Shown piece after piece: positions 40,219 through 49,026 of a stretch of 64,000 nucleotides of DNA. A program made the position numbers and the translations under genes. The stretch's first letter is position 1; the number at the start of each line of letters is the position of its first letter. The stretch is from positions 496,001 through 560,000 of the forward strand of contig CBDEUV010000002.1 in assembly GCA_965243385.1 (NCBI GenBank), given 5' to 3'. Below the pieces are notes generated by a model. It did not search any database and had not been told where the DNA came from. It saw only the letters and a list, made by a program, of their open reading frames with translations. The DNA is from JANSYA01 sp965243385. GTDB lineage: Bacteria; Spirochaetota; Leptospiria; Leptospirales; Leptonemataceae.

Positions 40219-41538
40219 TCAGCCGATGGTCGCGGCGAGCATCGAAACGTCGTCGAGTTGGCGATAGCCGCCGCGAAATTCGCGCCACACGCGATCGACT
40301 TCGCCGAGAATCGCCTCCGGTTCGCGCGCGTCGCCGATCGCCAGCAGGGTTTCCATAATAGCGTCGACGCCGAACTCCTCTTTTTCGCGATTCTTCGCTT
40401 CGTTGATACCGTCCGAACAAACGAAGAGCGCGTCGCCGGACCGCAGCTGAAAGCTTTTCCCGCGAATCTGGAGATCCGGGTCGATACCGAAGAAGGGCAC
40501 GCCGCCCGACGCGTCGAATTCTACGCTGTCGCATAGATTGTAGATCTTGTTCTTGCGGCGGAGCCACACCAGCGAATGGCCGAAGTCGAAGAGTTGCATT
40601 ACCCGCCTGGAGCGGTCGAAAAGCATGGCCACGCCGGTCGCGTACATGCCTTCCGGATTGATATCGTATACCAGTCGATTGAGTCGATGCAGTTTCGCCC
40701 CCAATTCGTATTTTAAGAGATCAAGTTCTTCGGGCCGGCGATCGAATTCCAGCATCGTACGAATGGACGTGGCGATGGTCGCGACCATCTGCGAAGCCTT
40801 GAGGCCCTTGCCGCAAACGTCGAAGAGTACCATCAAGGTCAGCCGTTCGTTCAGATCGAATACCGCCGAATAATCTCCGCCGGGTCCTGTCAGCGGCTCG
40901 ACCCGCGAAGCGGCCCGCAAAACGGAATCGGCCGAGGCGCCGAAGCCGCCGGTTTGCATAACGCTGCGTTGCGCTTCATCGCACGCAATCAGGTCCTGCT
41001 TGAAATAAAAATTCAACGCGTCGAGCACCCGCCGGACGGAGGAGATGCCGTAGAATTCGCCTTCGTGGGTGATGACGAAGGGGTCGAAGCGTACCTCGTC
41101 TTCGCGGCTCATCAGGGTTTCCGACGCCTCGGGTAAACGAGTATGCGAATCCAGACAGATCACGCGCGGATCCATAATGCCGGCGACGGTCATGTCCGGC
41201 TTGAGCAAGAGATCGCGCATGAATTGGTTCTGACTCAACGCCGCGAAGAACATCTGCCGGCGAATATAACCGGTAATGCGGCCGGCGTCGTTTTCGACCG
41301 GCAGGAAATCCATCTCCGCGTATTCCTGATAGATGTCGTGGACTTCCGAAGTGCGCGTATTTTCGTTCAAAACGATACTACGACCGCCCGTCGCCTGGCT
41401 GATCTGCGCCGCAGTGCGCGCGGTCTTGCCGACTTCGTAAGCGGAAAAGATCGGGCGTTCGAAAGCAAGTGGTGTAACGACGAGCTCCGGCGAATCGTCG
41501 CTCATGGTGCTCGAGTGTTCTAAAATCGATTCGGTCAT
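40219..41538 (-). CDS. CBS-type domain plus SpoIIE/PP2C serine phosphatase
   Basis: A 439-residue cytoplasmic protein. Residues about 45-185 hold two CBS-like motifs (T-S-E-V-H-D-I-Y and M-D-P-R-V-I-C-L), a likely nucleotide-binding regulatory module. Residues about 205-438 are a PP2C/SpoIIE phosphatase with G-G-D-Y, D-V-C-G-K-G-L-K-A, D-F-G-H-S, C-S-D-G-I-N-E and the terminal L-D-D-V-S-M. All metal-binding acidic motifs are present. GGAGG precedes the ATG. It lies 12 bp after a STAS antagonist gene on the same strand, its probable substrate, and converges with the LytTR gene with a 1-bp gap. Confidence 0.87.
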   Translation of the reverse strand: MTESILEHSSTMSDDSPELVVTPLAFERPIFSAYEVGKTARTAAQISQATGGRSIVLNENTRTSEVHDIYQEYAEMDFLPVENDAGRITGYIRRQMFFAALSQNQFMRDLLLKPDMTVAGIMDPRVICLDSHTRLPEASETLMSREDEVRFDPFVITHEGEFYGISSVRRVLDALNFYFKQDLIACDEAQRSVMQTGGFGASADSVLRAASRVEPLTGPGGDYSAVFDLNERLTLMVLFDVCGKGLKASQMVATIATSIRTMLEFDRRPEELDLLKYELGAKLHRLNRLVYDINPEGMYATGVAMLFDRSRRVMQLFDFGHSLVWLRRKNKIYNLCDSVEFDASGGVPFFGIDPDLQIRGKSFQLRSGDALFVCSDGINEAKNREKEEFGVDAIMETLLAIGDAREPEAILGEVDRVWREFRGGYRQLDDVSMLAATIG

Positions 41539-41550
41539 TCTGGCCTCCGT

Positions 41551-41898
41551 TCAGGCACTGACTTCGCGAGGCGCGTTCAGCGCCTCTTCCTGCGATTCAT
41601 ATACCTGGAAAAAAGAAAGCAATTTCGTCATGCGCAATACCGCACGTACGGAACTGGCGGGATTGCAAATCGCCAGCACGCAGCCGGCCTTCGCCAGGGC
41701 GCCCTTGCCGGAAATCAGCGCACCGATGCCCGACGAATCGACGTACGAAACACCGGCCAGATCGACCAGCGCCATCCGCGGCGGCCGGGCGACCAGGGCC
41801 ATGAGCGTCGACTTCAGATTGCCGGAGTTATAGAGATCAATTTCGCCGGCGACTTCGAATACGATCGCGTCGGCTTTCGCGATTTGCCTGATTTCCAT
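41551..41898 (-). CDS. STAS-domain anti-sigma factor antagonist
   Basis: A 115-residue single STAS domain. The loop Y-V-D-S-S-G-I-G has Asp54, Ser55 and Ser56, the phosphorylatable position in SpoIIAA/RsbV. It is cotranscribed with the CBS-SpoIIE phosphatase that begins 12 bp downstream, a classic partner-switching pair; the antagonised kinase and sigma factor are not in this window. This is the second such pair here and is not close in sequence to the one at 7279-7599. Confidence 0.88.
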   Translation of the reverse strand: MEIRQIAKADAIVFEVAGEIDLYNSGNLKSTLMALVARPPRMALVDLAGVSYVDSSGIGALISGKGALAKAGCVLAICNPASSVRAVLRMTKLLSFFQVYESQEEALNAPREVSA

Positions 41899-41969
41899 CG
41901 TCCCACATTAAGCGCGAGCCGTTGCAGGCAGTTTACGAAAAAGTGAAGGGTCCAAATTCCTTTCGTGAC

Positions 41970-42016
41970 AAAAAAAACCGGGCGCGGAATCCGTTGATGG
42001 ATTCTCGCCCGGTTTT
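41970..42016 (-). terminator. Rho-independent terminator of the TonB receptor gene
   Basis: Outer stem ACCGGGCG (41977-41984) with CGCCCGGT (42006-42013) and inner stem GAATCC/GGATTC (41987-41992 and 41999-42004). On the minus strand it is followed by eight T residues; on the plus strand by four, so it may also work weakly the other way. It lies 110 bp after the stop of the minus-strand TonB-dependent receptor and separates it from the STAS/phosphatase operon. Confidence 0.85.
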
Positions 42017-42126
42017 CCGCGCGTAGATTACGCCGTGATTACATACGCGACGAATCTGCAATTATTTGGACGCGATTCGACGGCCTCGCGCGGTTTTATA
42101 CGCATCGAAACCGTCTGGCTTGCGAA

Positions 42127-45081
42127 TCAGAATTTGTAGTCCAGGCTCGCCGAATAGCTGACGCCTTCGCGATACGAACGAACCAGCTCTTCGCGATTGC
42201 CGAGCAGCGGGTTCTCCAGCACGACCTTGAAGCGCGTGTCGAGAATATTCTTCACCGACGCTTTTACGCTCAAATTTTCGCCGAAGGTTTGTTCGTACAC
42301 GAGGTCCAGAATGCCCGCGCCCTTCTCGATCGCGTTCGGATTTCCGTTCGCGCCGACGCTGTCGAGGCGATCGTCGAAAACATTGTACAACAGGCCGATG
42401 GACCCGGTCCGTTCGGGGTTGAAATAATAATTCAACTTGAAGTTGTAAACGAAATCGGACTGGCCGACCAGGGAGCTTTCCAGCGCCGAGGGATTCAGGA
42501 GTGCCTGACGCGAGAAGGGATCAACCAGGCCGAGACGAATGGCGGTCAGGTCCTCCCATTTAATCAGCTCCACCCGCGAACGAATGAAGAACATATTCGC
42601 CTGAAAGCTAAATACTTCCGCGAAGAATTTTCTGAACTCAAGTTCGATACCACGAATACTGCCGTCTTCACCATTCGTGAACGTCGCGTCCTGGTTCAGG
42701 TTGTTTGATGCCAGGCCGATTTTCGTAATGGGCTCAGAAATGCTCTTATAGAACAGACCCGCTCCAAGGTACTCTTCCGCGGATAGATACCACTCCCAGC
42801 GAGTGTCGTAGTTATGGATATACGCGCGACCGAGATCCGGGTTACCGAATAGACGCTCGCCTCCAAACTCCGTGCGAAAACCGAATTCGGAAAGATCGCG
42901 AAAGTCGGGGCGGTTCAGAGTCTCGGTGTAACCGAAACGCAAATTCATTTCCGGATTCATTTCCCAGATCACATTCGCGGAAGGCAGCAGGTCTTTGCTG
43001 GCCAGTTCACCGACCCCTTGCTGGGCCCGGCGACCGGCCGCCCCGGCGTCATACTGATACGGGAAAAAGAAACCTCCGGGTCCCGCACCCGAAGAAATGA
43101 AGGTGCGCACAAACTGGTAGCTATCCTCGTAACGCGCACCGCCGACAAAGCGCAGTTTGTTTACGATCGGCGTATCCAGCTGTCCGTAGTACGCGTGAAT
43201 CTTCTGTTCCGCGTCGAAACCGTCGAAATTCTCGGCTTCCGTAAAGCGGTACAGCCCTGACAGATAAAACGGGCCGTTGTAGAGCAGGCTTCCTGGAATA
43301 CCTTCAATCGGCGGAGTACCGCTAATCAACTGCGTCTGATAGAAGTCAGAACGAAAATTCTTCGAACGATCCGAAGCTTCAGCGCCAAACTTCGCTTTCG
43401 CAAGCAAACCGCTCCACTGAACAAATGGAATCTCATAGTCCAGTGTGACGCCGTCCGTCTGGTCCTCCGAATCGGAGTAGAAGCGCCAGCCCGTCCGGTC
43501 GACGCCGGTTGCGTTCTGGTAAAGACTCAAAGAGCCCTGAGTTTTCTGCCAGAGTTGCTGGGTGAGGTTCGGTTCGTCCCGATTCGCCCGGGAATGGTAG
43601 TAGCTCCACTCCAGCTTGTGCGGCCGACTGCCGGAAACGACGTTCAGTGCGTGATCGCCCGAGAAGACCTGATGCACGACTTCGCGGCCGATCCAGCCGG
43701 TGTTCTGGCTGCGGAAGTCGAATCCGGCTTCTGCTTGCGGCAATGCGAAACCTTCCGATGTGGTCACGAATTTATCCGACTGGCGCGAATAGAAAGTCTG
43801 CGAACTGATGCGCTGGTTGGCGACCGGCTCATACGAGAAGTTCAAGTTGTGGCCCCAGAGCACCTCTTCGTTATTGCGGGTGATATCGCGATTGATCTCG
43901 GGTTCGAGAAAGGAGAACTCGGACGTCGCGTCGCTGATCGGAGTGCGCGCCAGATAGGTATTTTGTTTCTCTTCGCGCTTTCTCCACTTGCGGCTATAAG
44001 AGGTTCCGTAGAGGAAACCCAGGCGGCCCCAGCGTCCTTCTTCACCCAGTTGCACCGAATTACCGATCGTGAATTTGAGGTCGCGATCGAAGGGGGCGCC
44101 GATCGTCTTCGCGTCCCATGTATTCGGAAAAAGGCTGCCGATCAGGTTTACGCCCTGCTCGGGCAGACCGCCGAAAATATTGCCACGCACGAGTCGCAGC
44201 CACTCCGGAACTTCGATCGGACGATCCCGGGTTCCGTCGTCGGCTCCCAGATAGTCGGTGCCGCCGCCTTCGTAGGTTAGAAAGTGACGCTGGGTAGTAT
44301 TGTAGTTTCCCCCCAGACCGAAACCAAGGCTCATGACGAACTCGTCCGGAAATTCTTTGGTTTCGATCTTGACGATGCCGCCGGAGAATTCTGCCGAATC
44401 TTCAGGCAGAAACGATTTGATGATCTGAATATTCTTGATCAACGACGCCGGAAAGAGGTCGAGCGGCACGACGCGTTTGTCAGGCTCAGGTGAAGCCAGG
44501 CCGGCACCGTTCAATTCGGTGCTCGAATACCGTTCCCCGAGACCGCGCACGAATACGAATTTACCGCCAACGATGGTAATACCGGTCACACGCTTCAGCA
44601 CGTCGCTTGCCGAAGAGTCCGGACTGCGTTTGATCGCTTCCGCGCTGATACCGTCCGAAACCGCGCCCGACTTCTTTTGAAGCGCGAGCAGAGAAGCTTC
44701 GGTATCATTCAAAGCGCGATCCTGAACTTCGACCACGTCGAGAGCCTGAATGCCCATAGTGATATTCAACGAAGCGACCTGGCCAGCGGTCACGGTGACG
44801 TTACGGCTCTGGTTTGCATAGGTCACACCCTGGAAGCTCAGCTCGTATTCCCCCGGAGGCAGATTTAATACATAGCGACCTTCGAAGTCGGTCTGCGCGA
44901 AGGCATCGCTGCCGCTTGCGGTGACCGCAACTCCGAAGACCGCCTCGCCCGTTTCGGAATCGATGACGATACCGCGAACGCTACCGGTCGCCTGCGCAAA
45001 GAGCGCGCCGGGCCACATCAGACTGATCAGCACAATCAGGCCTGAATACCGCAGCAGTTTGGTTTTGATTGTAAGGCACAT
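42127..45081 (-). CDS. TonB-dependent outer membrane receptor
   Basis: The 984-residue product has a signal peptide ending A-L-F-A-Q, a carboxypeptidase-regulatory-like (Ig-fold) N-terminal domain (about 30-115, with G-S-V-R-G and G-E-Y-E-L-S-F), then a plug domain (about 125-260, with V-R-G-L-G-E-R-Y) and a long beta barrel ending L-D-Y-K-F with terminal Phe. I could not define a TonB box. This Bacteroidetes-like layout is common for receptors of larger or phosphorylated substrates. Upstream on the same strand are an exported lipoprotein, a beta-helix protein and the TonB/ExbBD genes. The nearest AGGAG is 15 nt from the ATG, a long spacing. A strong terminator follows the gene. Confidence 0.88.
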   Translation of the reverse strand: MCLTIKTKLLRYSGLIVLISLMWPGALFAQATGSVRGIVIDSETGEAVFGVAVTASGSDAFAQTDFEGRYVLNLPPGEYELSFQGVTYANQSRNVTVTAGQVASLNITMGIQALDVVEVQDRALNDTEASLLALQKKSGAVSDGISAEAIKRSPDSSASDVLKRVTGITIVGGKFVFVRGLGERYSSTELNGAGLASPEPDKRVVPLDLFPASLIKNIQIIKSFLPEDSAEFSGGIVKIETKEFPDEFVMSLGFGLGGNYNTTQRHFLTYEGGGTDYLGADDGTRDRPIEVPEWLRLVRGNIFGGLPEQGVNLIGSLFPNTWDAKTIGAPFDRDLKFTIGNSVQLGEEGRWGRLGFLYGTSYSRKWRKREEKQNTYLARTPISDATSEFSFLEPEINRDITRNNEEVLWGHNLNFSYEPVANQRISSQTFYSRQSDKFVTTSEGFALPQAEAGFDFRSQNTGWIGREVVHQVFSGDHALNVVSGSRPHKLEWSYYHSRANRDEPNLTQQLWQKTQGSLSLYQNATGVDRTGWRFYSDSEDQTDGVTLDYEIPFVQWSGLLAKAKFGAEASDRSKNFRSDFYQTQLISGTPPIEGIPGSLLYNGPFYLSGLYRFTEAENFDGFDAEQKIHAYYGQLDTPIVNKLRFVGGARYEDSYQFVRTFISSGAGPGGFFFPYQYDAGAAGRRAQQGVGELASKDLLPSANVIWEMNPEMNLRFGYTETLNRPDFRDLSEFGFRTEFGGERLFGNPDLGRAYIHNYDTRWEWYLSAEEYLGAGLFYKSISEPITKIGLASNNLNQDATFTNGEDGSIRGIELEFRKFFAEVFSFQANMFFIRSRVELIKWEDLTAIRLGLVDPFSRQALLNPSALESSLVGQSDFVYNFKLNYYFNPERTGSIGLLYNVFDDRLDSVGANGNPNAIEKGAGILDLVYEQTFGENLSVKASVKNILDTRFKVVLENPLLGNREELVRSYREGVSYSASLDYKF

Positions 45082-45168
45082 GAGTTTTAGTAGTATCTCC
45101 TGAAAATAATAGTTCTTAAAAATCGAGCGGCCACAGTCGCGTCGCTCGCCAGACCTGACAGAATATGT

Positions 45169-45768
45169 TTAATCCGGTCCGATCTGAGCCACCTTGAAGC
45201 GCCCCTGGTGCTCCACAATGGTCCGGATATAGTCTACCGGGACGACTCTGCCGGTCTTTACCGCGCGAAGCTCAAGCTCTCCTGGGTAGTGCAGCAGCAG
45301 CTCGCCGTATTGTTCGGGATCGCGGCGATATTCAAGCTTCGTCAGTCGCAGACAATGGCCTTCCCAGCTCTGCATTCTGGGCCAGACCACGCCCGTGAGG
45401 GTCTGAATGACTTCCCAGTAAGCGTCGGGGTTATGTACCGCATCGGGTTTGTCGGCCTCCGGGAGATTCGGCCAGATAATCTCGCGGTGCTCTTGCTGAT
45501 TAGAAAGCCAGGCGGCCGGATCTTCTTCGGCCTTGCAGAATCCGTCGATCAGGCGTTGCACCGCGATTTCAGGCGTCGCGCTGGTGTTCCGAATATCGTA
45601 GCGTTGTTTGCGGTGTTTCGCAACGAAAGCGGCCTTGTAATCCGCGTCGGCCCATACGCTCCGCGACTTCGTTTCGGGTTTTCCGCAAGAAGAAATGCAA
45701 ATAAAGATGGGAATGAATAAGAAGGAAAATGGCAAGGAAGGATTAGAAATCATCTTTATTGTAGTCAT
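45169..45768 (-). CDS. lipoprotein of unknown function
   Basis: From ATG 45768 (ATG 45753 is the other option) the 199-residue product has a hydrophobic signal and lipobox C-I-S-S-C-G. Frames further upstream overlap the beta-helix gene and are not needed. The mature protein is rich in charged residues and tryptophan (A-A-W-L-S-N, V-W-P-R-M-Q-S-W-E) and ends in short strands around a V-P-V-D-Y element. No family recognised. It sits between the beta-helix protein and the TonB receptor, 74 bp downstream of the former across a strong hairpin, so it is probably part of the same uptake system. Confidence 0.6.
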   Translation of the reverse strand: MTTIKMISNPSLPFSFLFIPIFICISSCGKPETKSRSVWADADYKAAFVAKHRKQRYDIRNTSATPEIAVQRLIDGFCKAEEDPAAWLSNQQEHREIIWPNLPEADKPDAVHNPDAYWEVIQTLTGVVWPRMQSWEGHCLRLTKLEYRRDPEQYGELLLHYPGELELRAVKTGRVVPVDYIRTIVEHQGRFKVAQIGPD

Positions 45769-45776
45769 GCACAAAC

Positions 45777-45803
45777 GAGCCAGAGGGAATCTCCCTCTGG
45801 CTC
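45777..45803 (-). terminator. strong intergenic hairpin, weak or partial terminator
   Basis: GAGCCAGAGGGA (45777-45788) pairs perfectly with TCCCTCTGGCTC (45792-45803) over 12 bp with a 3-nt loop. On the minus strand only GTTTG follows, so the U-tract is weak. It lies 38 bp after the beta-helix gene and just before the lipoprotein start. It may cause partial termination, or protect the 3' end of the upstream mRNA so that the beta-helix protein is made in excess. Confidence 0.55.
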
Positions 45804-45841
45804 GCGTGATTCGAGACGAACGAATATTCGTCATAGATCGA

Positions 45842-47233
45842 TCAGTTGGTGCGCCAGTTGGTCCAACCAGCGGTCCAATCCAATCCGCCCGGATCAACCG
45901 CGCCGGAGTAGGTGGTGTTGTCGAAGAAAGTGTCGCCGACAAATCCGGCCCGGGTTTGCAGAGCGGGTTGGCCCGTAACCGTAACGGTCGGAATCAGGTT
46001 CGGCGCAGTGCCGGTCTGCTCGTCCGCAATGGAAGTCAGAGCGATACCGGTGTTCGGTACGGTCTTCGTGCTGTTGTCGGTGCACGCGGATGCGTCATTG
46101 TTCGAGAATGCCGTGCCCACCTGGGTAATCACCGTCGAATCGATTACCACATTCGTGCCATTCGCAGGAGCGGCATCGTCGTCGCAATAGATCGTATTCG
46201 CAGCTCCGGGGAAACCGGTGATATATCCGTGAGCGACATTTCCCGTAGTTCCTTCGCGAAACAGCATCTGGTTCGGGTTGTTTTCGCCCGTTCCAATAGC
46301 GTCCGTGTATACGCCCAGCGGTCCTACGAGAGTGAAATTCGCCACTTTCGCGACGCTTCCGCCGCCGAAAGCACCAGCGCCGCCCCCGGAACCGTCGAAT
46401 TCGAAGCCGCGGCCGTCGTTCGCGGACACGCCGGCGGAGCCGTCGTCGAATTTGTAGCCCAAAAGATGCTGGAGTTTCCCATGATAGCCTTCGTCCATGT
46501 CGAAGTCGTCGTCGGAAACGCCCGTCGATACCAGGAATTTGCCGTTTACTGCGCCGCCGAACCATTCGAAGGAATCGTCGCGACCTTTGTGACACTGCAC
46601 GTTCGTCAGCGTGGTGCCGCTACCTACCGCATACATAGACAGGCAGTTCAACTCGTTTCCCGGGGCGACCGTATCACCGGCGAATTCAATGCGCACGAAG
46701 TTTAAGAAACCTGATGAATCGGCGTCGTTCGTGCCTGTGCCGTAGTTCTGCGGATTTGTTCCTTCGGTAACGTTATTACCACGGTTCGTCGTAGCGTTAC
46801 CGATCATTACGATGCCGCCCCAATCGCCCGCGCGACGGTTTCCTACAGCCTGGGCCGAAGAAAAAACAACAGGATTGGCTGCAGTGCCGGCTGCATTCAG
46901 CTGAGCGCCTTGCAGAATGAACAGCGAGCTGCCGTCCGCGCCGAAGATCTGCCCGCCTTCCGGGACCGTCAGGCTTGCGCCGCTTCGAACAAAAACCGTG
47001 CCGTTCAAAACGCCACACTGGACCGTGATATTGCTCGTGATTTCCCCGCTCAAATTGACCGGTGCGGCGGTGCGGCAGCCACCCGTCGATGCGCTGGCCG
47101 CCAGCAGCAGCGCGAAGAGCGCCGAGTCGTCGCTATCATCGTCCTCTAATCCCAGAAACTCGCAATGAGTCAGGGACAAACTGAATACCAGCGCGAGGAT
47201 CGACGCCAGCCTGGTTTTCTTTTTGAAATCCAT
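45842..47233 (-). CDS. secreted beta-helix surface protein linked to a TonB system
   Basis: The 463-residue product has a signal sequence and a Cys at residue 24 (L-T-H-C), which may be lipidated, though His at -1 is unusual. An acidic linker (E-D-D-D-S-D-D) follows, then many short beta-helix-like turns. Recognisable blocks are G-D-W-G-G-I-V-M-I-G, F-E-W-F-G-G and D-D-D-F-D-M-D-E-G-Y, which I associate with uncharacterised proteins found next to TonB receptors in several phyla. AAGGAG precedes the ATG. A direct repeat like a Pho box lies 125-142 bp upstream. It may capture the substrate that the receptor imports, which is inference. Confidence 0.65.
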   Translation of the reverse strand: MDFKKKTRLASILALVFSLSLTHCEFLGLEDDDSDDSALFALLLAASASTGGCRTAAPVNLSGEITSNITVQCGVLNGTVFVRSGASLTVPEGGQIFGADGSSLFILQGAQLNAAGTAANPVVFSSAQAVGNRRAGDWGGIVMIGNATTNRGNNVTEGTNPQNYGTGTNDADSSGFLNFVRIEFAGDTVAPGNELNCLSMYAVGSGTTLTNVQCHKGRDDSFEWFGGAVNGKFLVSTGVSDDDFDMDEGYHGKLQHLLGYKFDDGSAGVSANDGRGFEFDGSGGGAGAFGGGSVAKVANFTLVGPLGVYTDAIGTGENNPNQMLFREGTTGNVAHGYITGFPGAANTIYCDDDAAPANGTNVVIDSTVITQVGTAFSNNDASACTDNSTKTVPNTGIALTSIADEQTGTAPNLIPTVTVTGQPALQTRAGFVGDTFFDNTTYSGAVDPGGLDWTAGWTNWRTN

Positions 47234-47357
47234 GTTAATTTAGCTCCTTAAAGATTCCAGCTGCCGTCCGAAAACTATCTCGATCCCGGCCGCTGGTTCC
47301 CGGCGATCGACGCGCGGGTTTGATTGAGTTCTAATGAATGCTTTATCCGTGAGATGT

Positions 47358-47375
47358 GTTACTGGATTGTTACAG
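47358..47375 (-). promoter_or_regulatory. Pho-box-like direct repeat upstream of the beta-helix gene
   Basis: On the minus strand CTGTAAC, four bases (AATC), then CAGTAAC: two heptamers with an 11-bp period, the layout of PhoB sites (CTGTCAT repeats). A similar pair occurs before exbB in the same orientation. Confidence 0.5.
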
Positions 47376-47445
47376 CGAGTTGAAGAAATAAACTTCAGAA
47401 TACTTCGTTCGCCTTAGAATGTGTCGCACGCGAAACACGATATCA

Positions 47446-48027
47446 TCAGTTCAGCGAATAACGAACCGGCACAATGATCTTGACCGTGATCGGATTGCCC
47501 TGCATGAGCGCGGGTTGGAAACGTTTGCGACGATAGGTCTGAATAGCGATGCGTTCGAGACCGAAGCCCACCTTATTGCGCGGGCGCACCATCAGCACTT
47601 CGCCGGTATCGGCCACGACGATTTCCATGTAGAGCTTACCTTCGAATCCGGCCTGACGCGCTTCGGCGGTATATTCCGGCTTCACTGAAGGCGAAAGATC
47701 CACAGGCGGGGTCGCGTTCACCTGAAAGGGATTCACCGCGCTGGCGATGCGATCATCCAGCTTATCCTCTAAAATCTTATCAGTGGCTTCGATTTCGCCT
47801 TCCGCCGCTTCTTCCTGGCCTTCGTCGGTTTCGACCTGTAAATTCGAAACAAAAGCGATCTGGTCGTAGACCTCATCATCGCCGAAGTCAGGGGGCGTGA
47901 ATTCAATGCCGTAAATCGCGGCGATCTGAACGAAAACGGAAATGCCGCCGAAAATGCGAAAGCGATTCTGAAAAAACCAGATCTTGCGCTGTTCGGCCTT
48001 CGTACGTTCGATTTTATGCAGAGTCAT
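47446..48027 (-). CDS. tonB: TonB-family energy transducer
   Basis: A 193-residue protein with a basic cytoplasmic N-terminus, one TM segment (about 26-42), an acidic linker (E-E-A-A-E-G-E) instead of the Pro-rich one of enteric TonB, and a C-terminal TonB domain (about 110-190) with Y-T-A-E-A-R-Q-A-G-F-E-G and Y-R-R-K-R-F-Q-P-A. It spans the periplasm to couple ExbBD proton-motive energy to outer membrane receptors. It follows two ExbD genes on the same strand (36-bp gap). The large receptor at 42127-45081 is the likely client. Confidence 0.87.
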   Translation of the reverse strand: MTLHKIERTKAEQRKIWFFQNRFRIFGGISVFVQIAAIYGIEFTPPDFGDDEVYDQIAFVSNLQVETDEGQEEAAEGEIEATDKILEDKLDDRIASAVNPFQVNATPPVDLSPSVKPEYTAEARQAGFEGKLYMEIVVADTGEVLMVRPRNKVGFGLERIAIQTYRRKRFQPALMQGNPITVKIIVPVRYSLN

Positions 48028-48063
48028 AAGATGTTATTTTAAGATTTCGAGAGAGCGCCGCGC

Positions 48064-48468
48064 TTAGAGCTTGCGGTTCTCCTGTTTCGTTACCATCGCG
48101 AAATTCTTCACTCCGGCGAGCCTCAGTTGATCCAGGAAGTCCTGAACCACCGTGAAATCCAGTGAATCGTGAGCCTGGATGGCGATGCGAACGTTTTCGT
48201 CGGTCGTCACTTCCGCGCGAATGCGGGCGACCACTTCGTCACGGGGCATTTCCAGGTTCTGAAACCAATAGCTGCCGTTTTTGGCGATCGATACATTCAC
48301 GTCGTCGTCGCCCAGTTCGGTGCCGGAAGCGTCCGGCAGATTCAACGGAATCTCCGCATCCACTTTCAGAACGGAGGTCACCATAAAAAAGATCAAAAGC
48401 AGGAAGGCGATATCCGCCATCGAGCTCATGGGCACTGCAGCCAGGAATTTGCGTTTCTTAATTGCCAT
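48064..48468 (-). CDS. exbD: ExbD-family proton channel subunit (second copy)
   Basis: A 134-residue protein with a short cytoplasmic N-terminus, one TM segment (about 18-38, S-M-A-D-I-A-F-L-L-L-I-F-F) containing the Asp that carries protons in ExbD/TolR, and a periplasmic domain. It lies 32 bp after another ExbD. Two different ExbD proteins in one operon occur in several phyla and may form a mixed or alternative motor. Only a weak AAGAAA ribosome site is visible. Confidence 0.87.
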   Translation of the reverse strand: MAIKKRKFLAAVPMSSMADIAFLLLIFFMVTSVLKVDAEIPLNLPDASGTELGDDDVNVSIAKNGSYWFQNLEMPRDEVVARIRAEVTTDENVRIAIQAHDSLDFTVVQDFLDQLRLAGVKNFAMVTKQENRKL

Positions 48469-48500
48469 TATTTCTTGTTCGATTCGCCGATCCGGCTCAT

Positions 48501-48917
48501 CTATTTCTTCTGGAGCGAGATCTTCTTAAAACCGCGATCGCGTATAATGCCGAGCGCGGAGACCATCTCCTGCACCGAAGTCGGCGACTGCGAAGTCAGG
48601 ACCGCGAATTTCTCCGGCATATTCGGAATCTCGAGGGCTGTAAGCTCTTCCGCGAATTCCTCGTGGCTCGCATATTTCGCGTTGCGTACAGAGGGATGCT
48701 CAAGCAGCACGCTCTCGCCCTGCACGACCACGCGATATACGTTTTCGCGCAGAACGACCTGCGGCTTCGAGTCCTTCTTGGGCATGGAACTCGCGATGCC
48801 TTCTTTTACATAGAAGACCGACGCGACCATAAAGAATACCAACAGCAGAAAGGCGATGTCGGACATGCTCGAAGAGGGAATCTCTTCGATATGCAGTTTT
48901 TTGCGCAGATTAACCAT
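48501..48917 (-). CDS. exbD: ExbD-family proton channel subunit (first copy)
   Basis: A 138-residue ExbD/TolR-like protein with a basic N-terminus, TM segment (about 17-37, S-M-S-D-I-A-F-L-L-L-V-F-F) with the conserved Asp, and a periplasmic domain. It differs substantially from the copy that follows, so it is not a recent duplication. It is separated from exbB by 109 bp containing a purine-rich tandem repeat, which overlaps its upstream translation region. Confidence 0.87.
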   Translation of the reverse strand: MVNLRKKLHIEEIPSSSMSDIAFLLLVFFMVASVFYVKEGIASSMPKKDSKPQVVLRENVYRVVVQGESVLLEHPSVRNAKYASHEEFAEELTALEIPNMPEKFAVLTSQSPTSVQEMVSALGIIRDRGFKKISLQKK

Positions 48918-48938
48918 AGTCTTTCGTATCTCTGGCGA

Positions 48939-49019
48939 TTCGCCTTTCGCTTTCGCCTTTCGCTTTCGCCTTTCGCTTTCGCTTTCGCCTTTAGGTTTTA
49001 CTTTCGCTTTCGCCTTTAG
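48939..49019. repeat. tandem 13-bp and 6-bp repeat between exbB and exbD
   Basis: The unit TTTCGCTTTCGCC is repeated about three times, then TTTCGC units and two variant copies (TTTAGG, TTTAGC) follow. On the transcribed minus strand this is a purine-rich GGCGAAAGCGAAA array ending about 20 nt before the exbD start. Slippage would change the distance between genes, not their reading frames. Confidence 0.8.
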
Positions 49020-49026
49020 CTCAAGC

